A stretch of DNA of 64,000 bases from Chrysomallon squamiferum. Lineage: Eukaryota; Mollusca; Gastropoda; Neomphalida; Peltospiridae. The DNA is taken from the NCBI GenBank assembly GCA_012295275.1, contig CM022666.1:11798577-11862576 (forward strand), in the 5' to 3' direction. The notes beneath the pieces are model-generated. The model did not search any database. It saw nothing but the letters and a program-made list of their open reading frames with translations, and had not been told where the DNA came from. This document shows, piece after piece, positions 10,912 to 22,400 of the stretch (its first letter is position 1; every line of letters begins with the position of its first letter). A program made the translations under genes and the position numbers.

Positions 10912-13889
10912 GTAAGACAGTGCTGTGCAGTAAAACACTCAAGTAAAAAATATGTACATGTTTGTAGCTGGATAAAATTTCCAAAATTACAAGATGATCA
11001 GGAAAATATTTTATCTGTGTGAACAAAGATACTGTTGAGGAAACTTTCAGTAGAAATTTTTGTTTTGTTTTGTTTTATTTATTAAACCATGATGCATCAA
11101 TCACTGTGGTAGCATTAATGTTTAATTACAGAATAATGGGCTTCGGATTCTGATGAATCACTTTAAATGTTGTTATAAACTCTGGAAATTTTGGTTTCTA
11201 GAGATAGTCTTTATAACCTTGAATTTGAACACTTTCTGAAATGATTTACTTTTTTCTGAGAGCACTAAAAGAAATCCACATAGAAAATTGACCTCTGTAA
11301 CTGCAGCTCCAGATGAGCAAAATGGCAGTTTTGAAATCATGAGATGTATTTAAACCATTATTTTAGTGTTTCACAGACTCTCTTTAACATTATGTGTAAT
11401 GTACATTGTTTATAGGTAAATAAATTGAGATCTTCTGTAAGCAATGCAGTATCAATAAATAAAGAATTTGAATTACTTAACTTGTATTACCATTGTGTTT
11501 TTTTGTTCTTAATTCCAATTTTAATTGTTTTTTTCAGCCCTGTCAGAGATGGAAATAAAATTTGAAAAACATCTTTTCGTAAAGACTTCAAGCTACAAGG
11601 TGGCAGAAAGTGTATTTAAAGATGAAGGAGTTGTGTTTCTTGTTGGGCCTCCAGGATGTGGAAAAACCATGATGGCTCGAAAGCTTGCTAGATCTGTGAT
11701 AAAATCTGATACAGCCTGGCAACCTCTAGTTTTAAAGAGTCCCAAAGAATGGCGACACTATGTGAAACCAGATGAAAATCAAGTAATTGTTTTGGAAAAT
11801 TTATTTGGTTTTAGTTATTTTGACCTAGACAGATTTTATAAGTGGAAAGAACTGAATATGGAAACTGTTTTCACTTCAGAAAAGAAAAGGTTAATTTTCA
11901 CCATGCGGCTACAAATTATTCAGGAAGGGACACCTCATTTGAAAGCTTTTCCTTTGTTTAAATTTACACGTCTTATTAATATTGTACAGGAACTAAAGGA
12001 GGGTAAATTAAATTCAAACGAAAAATGCAACATGTTATCAAAACATGTAAAATTCTGTAAACTAGAATCTAAAATTTCGGAAGATACTGTTAAATCCATT
12101 GCTTCCAGAGATACAGTGTCCAACTTTCCTAGTTGTTGTCAGTATTTTTGTTCAATGCATTGCCTTCACACTGAAGAAATTGCTGTGCGTTTTTTCACCA
12201 ATCCAGTTGTGTATTTTGTGAAAGAAATAGATGAATTGTATAACGAAAAGAATAAAGCAAAATTTGGAGCATTGCTAGTCACTATGTTAATGAAAGGGAA
12301 ACTAAACATACAACATCTTGATGAAAGAAAGAAGTCAAATGACCATGATCTTATTAATTTTCACTTGACAGTTATTTCTAATACTGTGACATTAGCTGAA
12401 ATAAAGAGGTCTGCTGATCAGTTCTGTGGGACCTATCTATTGAAGAAAGAAAATTACTACACATTTATACACCCATCTATTAACAGTGCTGTCTGTCTTG
12501 TATATGGTAAATATTATCCTGAGCATTTGCTTCAAGTATGCTCACTGTCCTTTCTTCTTGAACATGTGACTGTTTCAGATATCTTCAACCAGTCAAAGCT
12601 GCTGGTGAAGCCACCATTCTGTAATCTTTTACAAAGATTTACAAAGGAAATAACAGAATGTCATTCTATTCATGTGTGTATGCATGAAGCTTTGTCAGAT
12701 GGGAAGTTTGTTTCACACTTTAAAGAATACTGTCAAAATAATAATCTTGACATACTTACAACTGAAACTACTAGCAACTTGCCTTTGTTGTATTGGGCTG
12801 CATGGTCTAAACAGTGTTATTTCTTTAAAATGATAATAAAACAACACAAAAAATTGAAAGCAAAATTAGATAAGACCATATTACATAAGATAGCAAATGC
12901 CTGTTGCATTTCTGGTAATAAAGATGCCTTAAAGTGTATTGACAAATGTTTCAAAATGAACTTCCTGGACATACCATCATTATCTGTTCCAGTACCTGTC
13001 ATTTCCAGACAGTTAGCTGATGATGCAGACTTACAAAGCGATAATGCTGTGCATGCTGGAAAGCTTATACATGTTGCCTGTCTGCAAGGCAAAAAACATT
13101 GTTGAATTTCTGCTGAACAAAGCTTGTTGCTCCCCAGAGTACATAAATTCTTTGGATGAATTTGGTAGAAACCCTTGTCACATTGCTGCTAGATGTTGTG
13201 GTGCTGATAAATGTGAACATTTGGATATATTTTTGATGTTAGTACACTACAAGTGTAAGCTCTCTGTCAGAAGCAAATGTAATAATTTGCCAATTCATGA
13301 AGCTTGTTCTGCTGGGCAGAATGATATTGTTAATATTATTCTGAAAAAACATCCTGGTCATTTAATTGAAAAAGGGGCAGAAGATAAAACACCTCTTGAA
13401 ATTTCAATAATCGGTAAACATGTTACACTGGTAAAGCATCTATTAAATCAGCAAACTGAAGATACTGAGAATAATTTCACTAAAGTGCAGTGGTACAGAG
13501 ACTTAATTCTGTTGGCTTGTGAAAAACAAAGCAATTCTGATGTACTGAGCATTTTGTTAGAAAAGATGAAGCAAATATCTAGTGATTTAATGGTGTCATC
13601 TAAATTAAAAACACCTCTGCATGTAATTTGTGAAATGTCAGGTGATGTAGATATGGCTGAACTTCTGATTGGTTATGGAGTGGATGTAAACAGGACTGAT
13701 GTAAGACACCAGACTGCACTACACTTAGCCTGTAAGAACCCCAGGAGTAGTCTTCATCTGATTGAAGTTTTAATTAAACACAATGTTAATATGTTTATTC
13801 GAGATGTCAGTAATCAACTTGCTATAGAATATGTTACCTGCAATACAGATATAGAAAATTACCTGAAAGATGCAATGGAGCATTCATAA
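8583..13889 (+). CDS. STAND-type P-loop NTPase with ankyrin repeats (3 exons, one frameshift)
   Basis: Exons 8583-9753, 10289-10375 and 11538-13889 join in phase (strong donor GGTGAGT after 9753). With one base removed at 13091-13096 the protein would be 1202 residues. Residues 1-390: acidic, Ser/Thr-rich, low complexity, no recognised domain, with a 58-residue tandem duplication from about residue 184. About 425-800: a motif-rich domain starting FEKHLFVKTSSYKVAE, with Walker A GPPGCGKT (456-463), a weak Walker B VIVLENLFG (about 502) and a likely sensor strand RLIFTMRLQ. This order resembles the novel-STAND-3 (nSTAND3) domain of molluscan immune-type receptors. From about 915: ankyrin repeats, clearest in KTPLHVICEMSGDVDMAELL and HQTALHLACKN. 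STAND proteins act as ATP-switched signalling scaffolds, often in innate immunity; that role is inferred. Transcript joins are unproven. Confidence 0.75.
9131..9478 (+). repeat. 174-bp in-frame tandem duplication in the STAND-ankyrin gene
   Basis: Unit 1 is about 9131-9304 and unit 2 about 9305-9478, period 174 bp (58 codons). The copies differ at only a few positions. Each encodes TSGTESVTSLNKECTDKYIS and a later TPEFSVANPS motif. The high nucleotide identity indicates a recent duplication. Confidence 0.95.
10832..10908. repeat. (TC)n microsatellite
   Basis: About 77 bp of pure CT dinucleotide in intron 2 of the STAND-ankyrin gene. Confidence 0.97.
13091..13096 (+). other. Frameshift site: six-A homopolymer in ankyrin coding region
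   Basis: The frame used from exon 3 start to 13090 ends in a stop at 13103-13105. The ankyrin frame resumes one base later (KNIVEFLLNKACC). Reading five A instead of six restores a continuous ankyrin repeat. This is either an assembly/polymorphic indel or a genuine lesion. Confidence 0.9.
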
Positions 13890-16659
13890 AGTTATTTCAT
13901 AAATTATTTATCTGCAGCCAAATCATTTATTCAGCTATGTTTAATATGCATTTAATATAAAATATATTTTAATATATTGACTTTGACAGAAACTGTTCTA
14001 ATAACTGAAATTGACTGATTCCATCTAATTAAAAAGTGAAAGATGTTTTTTTAATATTGAAGCACTACTATTATCAGCATTGATATAACCTAATTATTGA
14101 AATTTTTTTTTTTTTTAAAGCTGTGGTCTTTTTGTCAAATTAGAAGCAGTTTTCTGAAACACACTGGTAACACCACTTTCAGTTCTCATATGCTGTGTGC
14201 AATAATAGCTTATTTTTCATTCACACAATTATACTAATCAAAAGATAATAATTTTTAGACTTTAATATGTATTTTTTAACTGTTAATATATGTAATATTT
14301 TGAATGCTTAATAATACATTTATAACAATATTCAATCAGGAAACCAGGAAATAGCAAGAGCTGGAGAAAATGAATTGGTTGTTTTGTTCAGTGATCAATC
14401 AGAGTAACAATCAACACTTTAAGGTTGATAAAGTTCTGTCAGAACTTTGGTTCCATTGCATCTTTTACTCAGCCTGTAATATCTGCAGCATTATATTACC
14501 AGTCTTAGGATATAATACCAAGTTCAAGCACAGAAAGGAAGACATTTGACAGTGACAGACTGAGATTGGAAAATGGCCAGTAATGTCAGATAAAGATGTA
14601 GAACTTTTGGAAGTCATTAGATGCAGTTGCCAATTGCTTTGCACATCAGTGAAATGTGCATTCCAAACACCAGGCCTGGACTGTTCTGTGTGTGCAAACC
14701 AGTTCATGGATGATAAAAGTTCAAATGATGATAGTGTGCTTACTGGCAACATTTGACTTCTTAGGTAGAAAAATTACTTGTTTTTCGGAAATTTGGCAAT
14801 GAAAACTGTTTTATGAATCTGAAAATAAATATTTGTAATCAGTTCACCATCCTCGAATACCATGAAATATTACTTCTTTGGACTAAAACCTAACATTAGT
14901 GAATATTATATATTTTACTGATTCCAGGTTGACATTTTGAATTTATGCAAATTATGCATATTTTCCCAAAACAGATATTTTTGGATTTTTGGATATGTTA
15001 TTCTAATAGCATTTTGGAGTGGAATACAACAGAATGTTATTTTTTTAATTGCAATTCTTGGTGACTAGTGTTAACTAGCTTAGATTAGTCTGTCAGGAAT
15101 TGAGCAAGAAATCTACAGTCAAGAAGTTGAAATATACAGTAGGTTTTGCTCAACATATGTTATGAATAGAATATATTATGAAATGCAAACTTTTAATCTT
15201 TATATCTGTGTTCTTTTGAAATCTGTTGTTTTTTATTTTTACTTGTATGACATTCAGAATTGTGAGAAAGATATTGACTTATTATATTGTATCAGGTTAA
15301 CATGTTTATTAAATAAAAAGTGAGCTTTTTTTAAATACACCGATACATGCTTTTGTTCATATTAGTGTAGCAAAGAAAAAACAAAAATACAAAGGCAGAA
15401 ACTAATTTTTGTTAAAATATTTTATATTTTTATCTCAGATGTTTTGTCCAGTGGTATGTACAAATAATCTAAATACATTTTATATTGACCACATTGTTTA
15501 TTTTTTTCTGGGGATCTCTATTAAATTGTAATGTTCCAGTAAAAGTTCTCATCAAGACACACAAACTGATTATTAGATAAAGTACACTACCTGGAAATGT
15601 TAACACTATACCTGTGAAAAACTCAACAAACAACGCAGGTCACTGATTATATATAAATTAATTATAACATTATAAATATTATACTGATATTTTAGATATG
15701 TGTAAATAATAAGTTGGAATTGTGTATGTTTGTGTACATACTTCACACAAATTGATTGGTTCATAACAACCTCTGGTTATAGAAAATACAACAATAAATG
15801 AACTGAAAGATTATTTTGGTAGTCATTTTTCTTTTTTCTCATGACCTTTCATATTTGTAAAATTGAAGAAAAAAAAAAAAAATAATAATAATAATAAATA
15901 AATAAATAAATAAAGCAAATAGAGTAACAGCAACTCCCACAAAACCACTTCACAGCCTGAGTAAAACATTGCAGAGTTGTCTGTAAGTGCTGCAGTTTAC
16001 TTTGTGAGTTTAAAATGGACAACAGAAAAGAAATATTATAGAAAAAAAAAAAAAAGTAAAAATTAAAATTAATTAATTAAAAAATAAAAATAAAAAACAA
16101 CATTGTGATGTATACTGTTCACACAGCAAAGTGTTGGTAATCATACAGCCAAGAATATATAAAAATATAAAGTGTTTCTTGAACAGAATATTTTATTTTT
16201 GTAAGCTACATAAAAAACATTGACACAGTCAGAATGAAAATGCCAGTTTCCATGCAACTCATTATCTTATTTTATTGTTAATACTTTATTCTGAGCATAA
16301 AGTGAGATATTTAACAAACAAAAACAAAAAAGTTACAAATGTATCCAAAATAAATCACTGTAGATGTTTAAAAATTGTACACTAACAGTAAAATAAACAT
16401 TTAAGATTCAACGATATAAAAATGTGTAAATACAAACTGGATAAATTAAAAAGATCACAAATATATAAAAATATGATGGATTTCATAAACAGTTTATAAG
16501 GCAACTGGTTAGTTAATGTATATGTGGTGTAAATGGTTTTACACTGGTAGTAGTAATTCCATGTTGAAAATATTTATACATTTTTTTGTTGTTGCTGAAA
16601 ATCAAAAATAGCATTTAACTGGTCTTGAACATTCTTAGAGCATTAAATAGATCAGTGGA
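13890..16659. other. Convergent intergenic spacer, no gene seen
   Basis: The spacer lies between the end of the STAND-ankyrin gene and the 3' end of the exchanger gene. It holds the 3' UTR of the former (AATAAA at about 14824 is one candidate) and AT-rich sequence with short A-runs and AATA-type microsatellites near 15875-15915 and 16040-16095. Small open frames (for example 14465-14752 on the minus strand) have no recognisable product. Confidence 0.6.
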
Positions 16660-16661
16660 TG

Positions 16662-16992
16662 ATGGAAAACCTCAGAGGTTGAATTTCATGTATCCAGATA
16701 TAACCCTGACTTTGTGACATCAGTTTCTTAAAATACATTTAAACAGAAAACCTCATAGGTTGAATTTCATGAATCCAGATATAACCTGACTTTGTGACAT
16801 CAGTTTCTTAAAATACATTTAAACAGAAAACCTCATAGGTTGAATTTCATAATCCAGATATAACCTGACTTTGTGACATCAGTTTCTTAAAATACATTTA
16901 AACAGAAAACCTCATAGGTTGAATTTCACGTATCCAGATATAACAGACCTGACTTTGTGACATCAGTTACTTAAAATACATTTAAACAGGAA
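16662..16992. repeat. Minisatellite, ~79-bp unit, four copies
   Basis: Four consecutive copies of a unit beginning AAACCTCATAGGTTGAATTT and containing CCAGATATAACCTGACTTTG and CATTTAAACAG. The copies differ by small indels (an extra C, a missing TG, an inserted AGAC). Confidence 0.95.
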
Positions 16993-17149
16993 ATGGGTTT
17001 CTCTGGATAGTGTAATGTATGGATTGTGACTTTGATTCTAAACTAGAAGTAGAATTTTTAAAAATTAATGAAAAAGGGATCTCTAATTATCTACACAGCT
17101 CTGTTTGTCCACAGAAAGCAACAAGGGATATTTTTATAGTGTTTTATCT

Positions 17150-17445
17150 GTGATTATTTATTTGTCTGGTAATATATGATTATTTACTTTAATTGTCTGG
17201 TAATACATGATTATTTACTTTAGTTATCTGGTAATATATGACTGTTTACTTTAATTGTCTGGTAATACATGATTATTTACTTTAGTAGTCTGGTAATATA
17301 TGACTACTTTAATTGTCTGGTAATATATGACTTTAATTGGCAATATATGATTATTTTCTTGAGTTGTCTGGTAATATATTTAATTGTCTGGTAATATATG
17401 ATTATTTACTTCAGTTATCTGGTCATTTATTTTAGTTATCTGTTA
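17150..17445. repeat. Degenerate minisatellite, ~31-bp unit
   Basis: About nine or ten degenerate copies of TTGTCTGGTAATATATGATT plus ATTTACTTTAA. Period slips occur and some copies are truncated. Confidence 0.9.
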
Positions 17446-19490
17446 ATACATGTGATACCTTTTATTTTTATTTTGGTAAGGTTTATGTAGATGGCAATAT
17501 AAGAGGTAATATGATGTATATTTCTTGATGTATATTTATATGTTTTAATTTGATAAATAAATGGTCAAATGTCTATATAGAAATCAGTTTGGCATACATC
17601 TTTGATAATATTATATTTATGGTTACCTGGCAATATCTGTGATAATACTGTTTATGATAGTTTATGATAGATAAGAGAATTATCTCAGTGCTGGTTAATG
17701 GAAGAGTTGTTGTTGCATAATATTCAGTTATGTCAACATGAGATCTTAAAAACCAGTCACTGCCCTTATTTCATTAGCCTGTAGACACAATAGCCAATTC
17801 TGAATATTTTCTTTAATTCACAAATATTCATTATTGTTATCTAATCTTGTTCTAATAATATTTCTGATTATAAATATATATTTCTGTTTTTCTGAAAAAG
17901 CTCTAAATATTAGTTAAAATGCTATCAGAATTGGGTATGGCAAAAAATTGTTCTAGTATTTAACTAGTTCAAAGCAGAACAGTTTATTGACTAATACTGG
18001 CTATATGTGTCAGAAAATAAAAATGAAAAAATTGTGCGGTGATTAACAAGCAGAATAACAAAAAAATATGACAAATTTCTATCAGTAAACAACACAGCAA
18101 TATGCAAGAAAACTCAATAAATAAATCTTCAAGTTTTAACAAATCAGCAAACAAATTATTTATAGGCCATAACATGAATGACTCATTTACATTATTATTC
18201 CGTTAATTTTATTCTTATCCCAACTCCTCTTGGAGATGTTATAAAACAAAGATCTCAGCCTAAAATCTGTAGAGACCATGTAAGATTCAAAATATTATAA
18301 TATATAAAATTACATTTTTTAAAAATAGGATAATATTTGCTAAGATACAAAATATGAATATTCTTGTTTATGATATATAAAATAACTGACACTGAAATAA
18401 AGAATACATAAAACAATAAAATGATGCACAATAATAACAGTTTAAAAAGAAGAATATTTGTTCAAATTAAAGTTTTAAAACAGCTTGTAAACTGGATTTA
18501 TCTTGACATTATATAGCAAACTAATTAAACATTTAAAAGCAGTTATATTTAAAATGTATTTTATATGAACACTGGATATCAAATTATTTATGATAAAAAA
18601 CATTTCAATAAAGACTATATTAATTATTAATTATGCAATTAAAGTATTTATTTTAAAAACACAAAAATATCTAAAAACAATATATATTTTTGTTTAAAGT
18701 CTCATCTATTTTAGCAGAAAAAAATGTTCAAACTTCAACTAAATTTACCAAATTATTTTTGGAAATTTTCTATTAATAATAATCAATGCATACATTTATC
18801 TATCATATTAATTCGGTGATTTAATATAAAGACATATTTATCAAATGGAAACAATTGTTTTCACTTGAATGTTAATTTTATTCAATTAATATTTGAGATT
18901 TCTAAAAATCTGAAGTCTGTCTGAAATTTAAAGGGTATAATTAATAATAAAATTAAAACATCTTTTATTAGCAGCTTTGTCATCTTTGATATGTTTATAA
19001 AGATCGGTCTGATGAATCTCCAAGTATTAAGGACTGGTTATGTTTGGAATATTTGTTATTTAATTTCATTGCTATTGCAATATGATTTGTATTAATGATT
19101 ATTTAATAAACATATTCAAAATTAAAGCACTATAATGCTATCATTCAGTGAAAATACACATGATAAAAGTTGTAAAGATGCACATCAGTTGTTTACTGAT
19201 TGCTATTCACCTACAGTACTTTACATATCTTAAATAATGTCAGAAATTATAAAGATAACAGACTAACAGAAGAAACAAGAACATGAGTATGTTTCTCAGA
19301 TTACTGTAAAGTATTAGAATACCAGATGCTAATGACACATTTTGTAAACAGATTACTTGTGATGAGTAAAACTGAGTATTGTAACCTTATTACATCTCTG
19401 CCTTTAAAAGAAGATAAAGTATTAAATTACCTTGGAGATAACAGTAAAACGTTTCTGTCACTAGTTGTAAATGGTGAAACTAGATTATGA
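17446..19490. other. 3' flank of the Na+/H+ exchanger gene
   Basis: AT-rich sequence downstream of the minus-strand stop at 19491. The 3' UTR presumably extends leftward here; one possible AATAAA on the minus strand lies near 18963. No coding signal was recognised. Confidence 0.5.
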
Positions 19491-22400
19491 CTACAGCCTT
19501 GTATCATGTAACACATCATCTGATGAGTCCTCCTTGACTTCCTTTTCTTTTGTTGGTTTTCCATGTTCATAAGACTGAAGTTCACGATCTGTGTCACCTT
19601 CATCCTCATCTTCTATCATCACTTCAAAAGATACTGGTTTAAATTCATCATCTGGTGAAGCTTCCAATTCTGGAACATCTTTGTCCTCTGGAGTTGATGG
19701 AGGAACAAGCAGTTCTGGAGCTACCTGGTGATCAGCAGCTGAAGATTCTGCGTCAGGTATAAATATTCCTTGTCTTTGAGCATCACCCAGGTCTATTGTG
19801 ACAGTTCTGTTTTTAGTAACCGCATTTCTCTTTGGAACTTTTGGCTCGGACTGGGATCGTGGACGAATGTGTTTTTCTTGAAGACGACGGTTTCTCAATG
19901 CTTTGTCTGTGATGTTGTCTTTGAGAGTCTGCTGGGGTTCCTCGATGACAAGGGTTCTGTTGTACACATTGTGCAGAAACTGTAAATAATAATAGCAGTA
20001 GTAATATAGGTAGTGATGGTAGTAATGATGAAGTTGTGATGATAGTAGTAGTAGTGGTAGTGGTCGTGTGATGGTAGTACTAACAGTACTAATAACAATA
20101 CCAATAATAAAACACACAATATGTAAATAGTAAGTTAAATATTCTTAAGAGGTTAAATTAATCAATATTAGTTTGAACAAATAAATTAAAATTTAAGTTT
20201 GTTAAACAGTGTTTAAGAATTACAGCAGAAGAAAACACAGTCTGGATGTACTAAGACAAAAAAGCGGTAAGATGATACAAACCATTCTGTTTGCAAATGT
20301 TGGAGAGAAAATATTTCTCAGATCTTTAGCATCCAGGTGGCCAGATGTAGATGTATAACTTTCTGAAAAAAAAAAAATTACAATTTTAAAAATATATATA
20401 TTATATTACTTAAGAACAAAATAATAATTATAAAATTATAAGACAAACTTTGAGAAAAAGAATAATTACTGCAGTTTTTTTTTTTGGTAATATTTGGATG
20501 CAAGATTTGATAAATTAGGTGATATTTGCGATATCTTGATAGCAATCCTGAACCACTCCTGTTCCTTTGTTTATCATACTGACATTTTTTATAAGAAACC
20601 AACCATTAATGGTATTTTCTGCAGAACTGCGAACGCTCTCATTCGTTGAAGCTTTGGCCATGTCAGGAAGATATATTTCAGTTGCAATTTTAGGTCTGCA
20701 AAACAAGTGTAATAAATTATTTATGATCCTAATAAAATATATTAAGAGAAACAACTTGAAGAAGAAAAATGACACATGTTGAAGGGAAATCTGTAAAGAC
20801 TAAAATCCTTTGAATCTGACCAGTTGAAATTTTATCAAAAACAACCAAGAGGCACAAAATGTATACTGCAAATTTCTAGAATTTTGCCTGGGGAGCTTGG
20901 GCTATGTTTGTTTTTTTGTTGTTGTTTTTTTGTTTTGTTTTTTGTGAGCACAGGGTTAATATGGTTAAAAGCAAATTTCCACAAAATATTCTTCATATTC
21001 CTCACAGAATTTTCTTCAGACTGGAAAAATATTCAGAAAAAACTTTTTGTATTACAAGAATATTTTATTATTATGCTATTTAGTAATGAAACAATTATTT
21101 TTAACATGCATTACATTATAAATTCATAATTTGTCTTCCATTTTAAAAGAATAAACTGAATTAAATTTCCATAAACTTACATGTGAGATTCATGAGGCAA
21201 GGTTTTGACACCACTCAAAGTCAGATATCGATAATGTTCCCTTCAAATGATAAAAACATTAAAATAGTACAAGAGAATACAGTAAATAAATAATCAACTA
21301 CTGATTAGTAACTCAGTTATTACTGAAAATATTTAAAATTAGAAGTTTATATTACAATTCACTGTAAGTATTTTAATCAAAAATGTCATTTATTTGTCTT
21401 ATGGATATTTATGTATTTTAACCGGAGTGGAAGAAGTCTCTTTTATTTGTAACTTTCAAAAATATAACATAAGAGAACAACAGAAACGGATATACTTCAG
21501 ATGAGAAAAAGACAAATTTGAAAGAAACAAAGATAAAACTTACTTGAGAACTACCTGGTCATAAAAAGACTTTATAGCTGTGTCTCGTTTATTGGGATGT
21601 TTTTGTAACCAACAAAGCAAATATTTTTCTTCAAACTGTTCCAGAAATTCCTGAATAATGAATACATGTAATTTAAATTATTATGTTGAAAATACATTGA
21701 TAATCATTCATATTTCTACCAAAGACCAACCACACACACAGTTACAAACAAATCATTCATTCTCTTACTTGTAAATTCTTTCATTTAAATATAAAAAAGA
21801 TAATTTAAAATGATGATGGTTCCATTTTTTTTTTTTTTTTTTTTAATAACACTTAATAAATACTTAAAATATTAATTACACAAATAAAAGTAAAGAATAA
21901 AATTGTACTAATAAACTTTTAAATCTGACTTTCTGGTAATGTTATTTTTCTGGAACCTATGGACTTTTTAAACAAAAAAGCTTTGGTGTTTGTTTTCGAA
22001 GTTGTGTACCTTGAAGTGATATTTGCCACGGAAGCCAATAATATCCTCAATGCCAGCCATTAGGTGATGAATTACCTGTAATATCAACAGACCACTGTTT
22101 ACACACAGATCTCCGCTCAGTTTGACTTAGTTACATACATCACAGTGAAATAAGATATGACTGTTAACAATTTACAGAAACATCTGTAGTTGGTACCAAA
22201 CCAAACAAACAAAACAATGTGTTTACCGACATTAGCTACATCTGCATTTCAGTTTTTCTTAACAGAAAATCTGTGTTGTTCTGACTTCACAGTTAAAGAT
22301 GGATTCATCAGACATACACAGTAAATACTGGATGCATATTTAGGACTGGATGTTCATACATATGAAAATAAACATCATTTCTTTTTAATGATGGAGGAAT

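Noticed and set aside
10816-11022. Frame across the (TC)n tract
   Set aside because: Low-complexity microsatellite translation within an intron. The frames at 33737-34060 and 35625-35807 are rejected for the same reason.
13091-13097. Programmed ribosomal frameshift
   Set aside because: The known -1 heptamer reading does not produce the needed frame, which requires +1 or -2. A one-base indel is simpler.
13020-13889. Separate ankyrin gene starting at 13020
   Set aside because: The first 25 codons of that frame overlap coding sequence in another frame. The ankyrin repeats only make sense as a continuation of the upstream protein.
14465-14752. Minus-strand 95-codon frame
   Set aside because: No recognisable motif, no splice context, in the convergent spacer.
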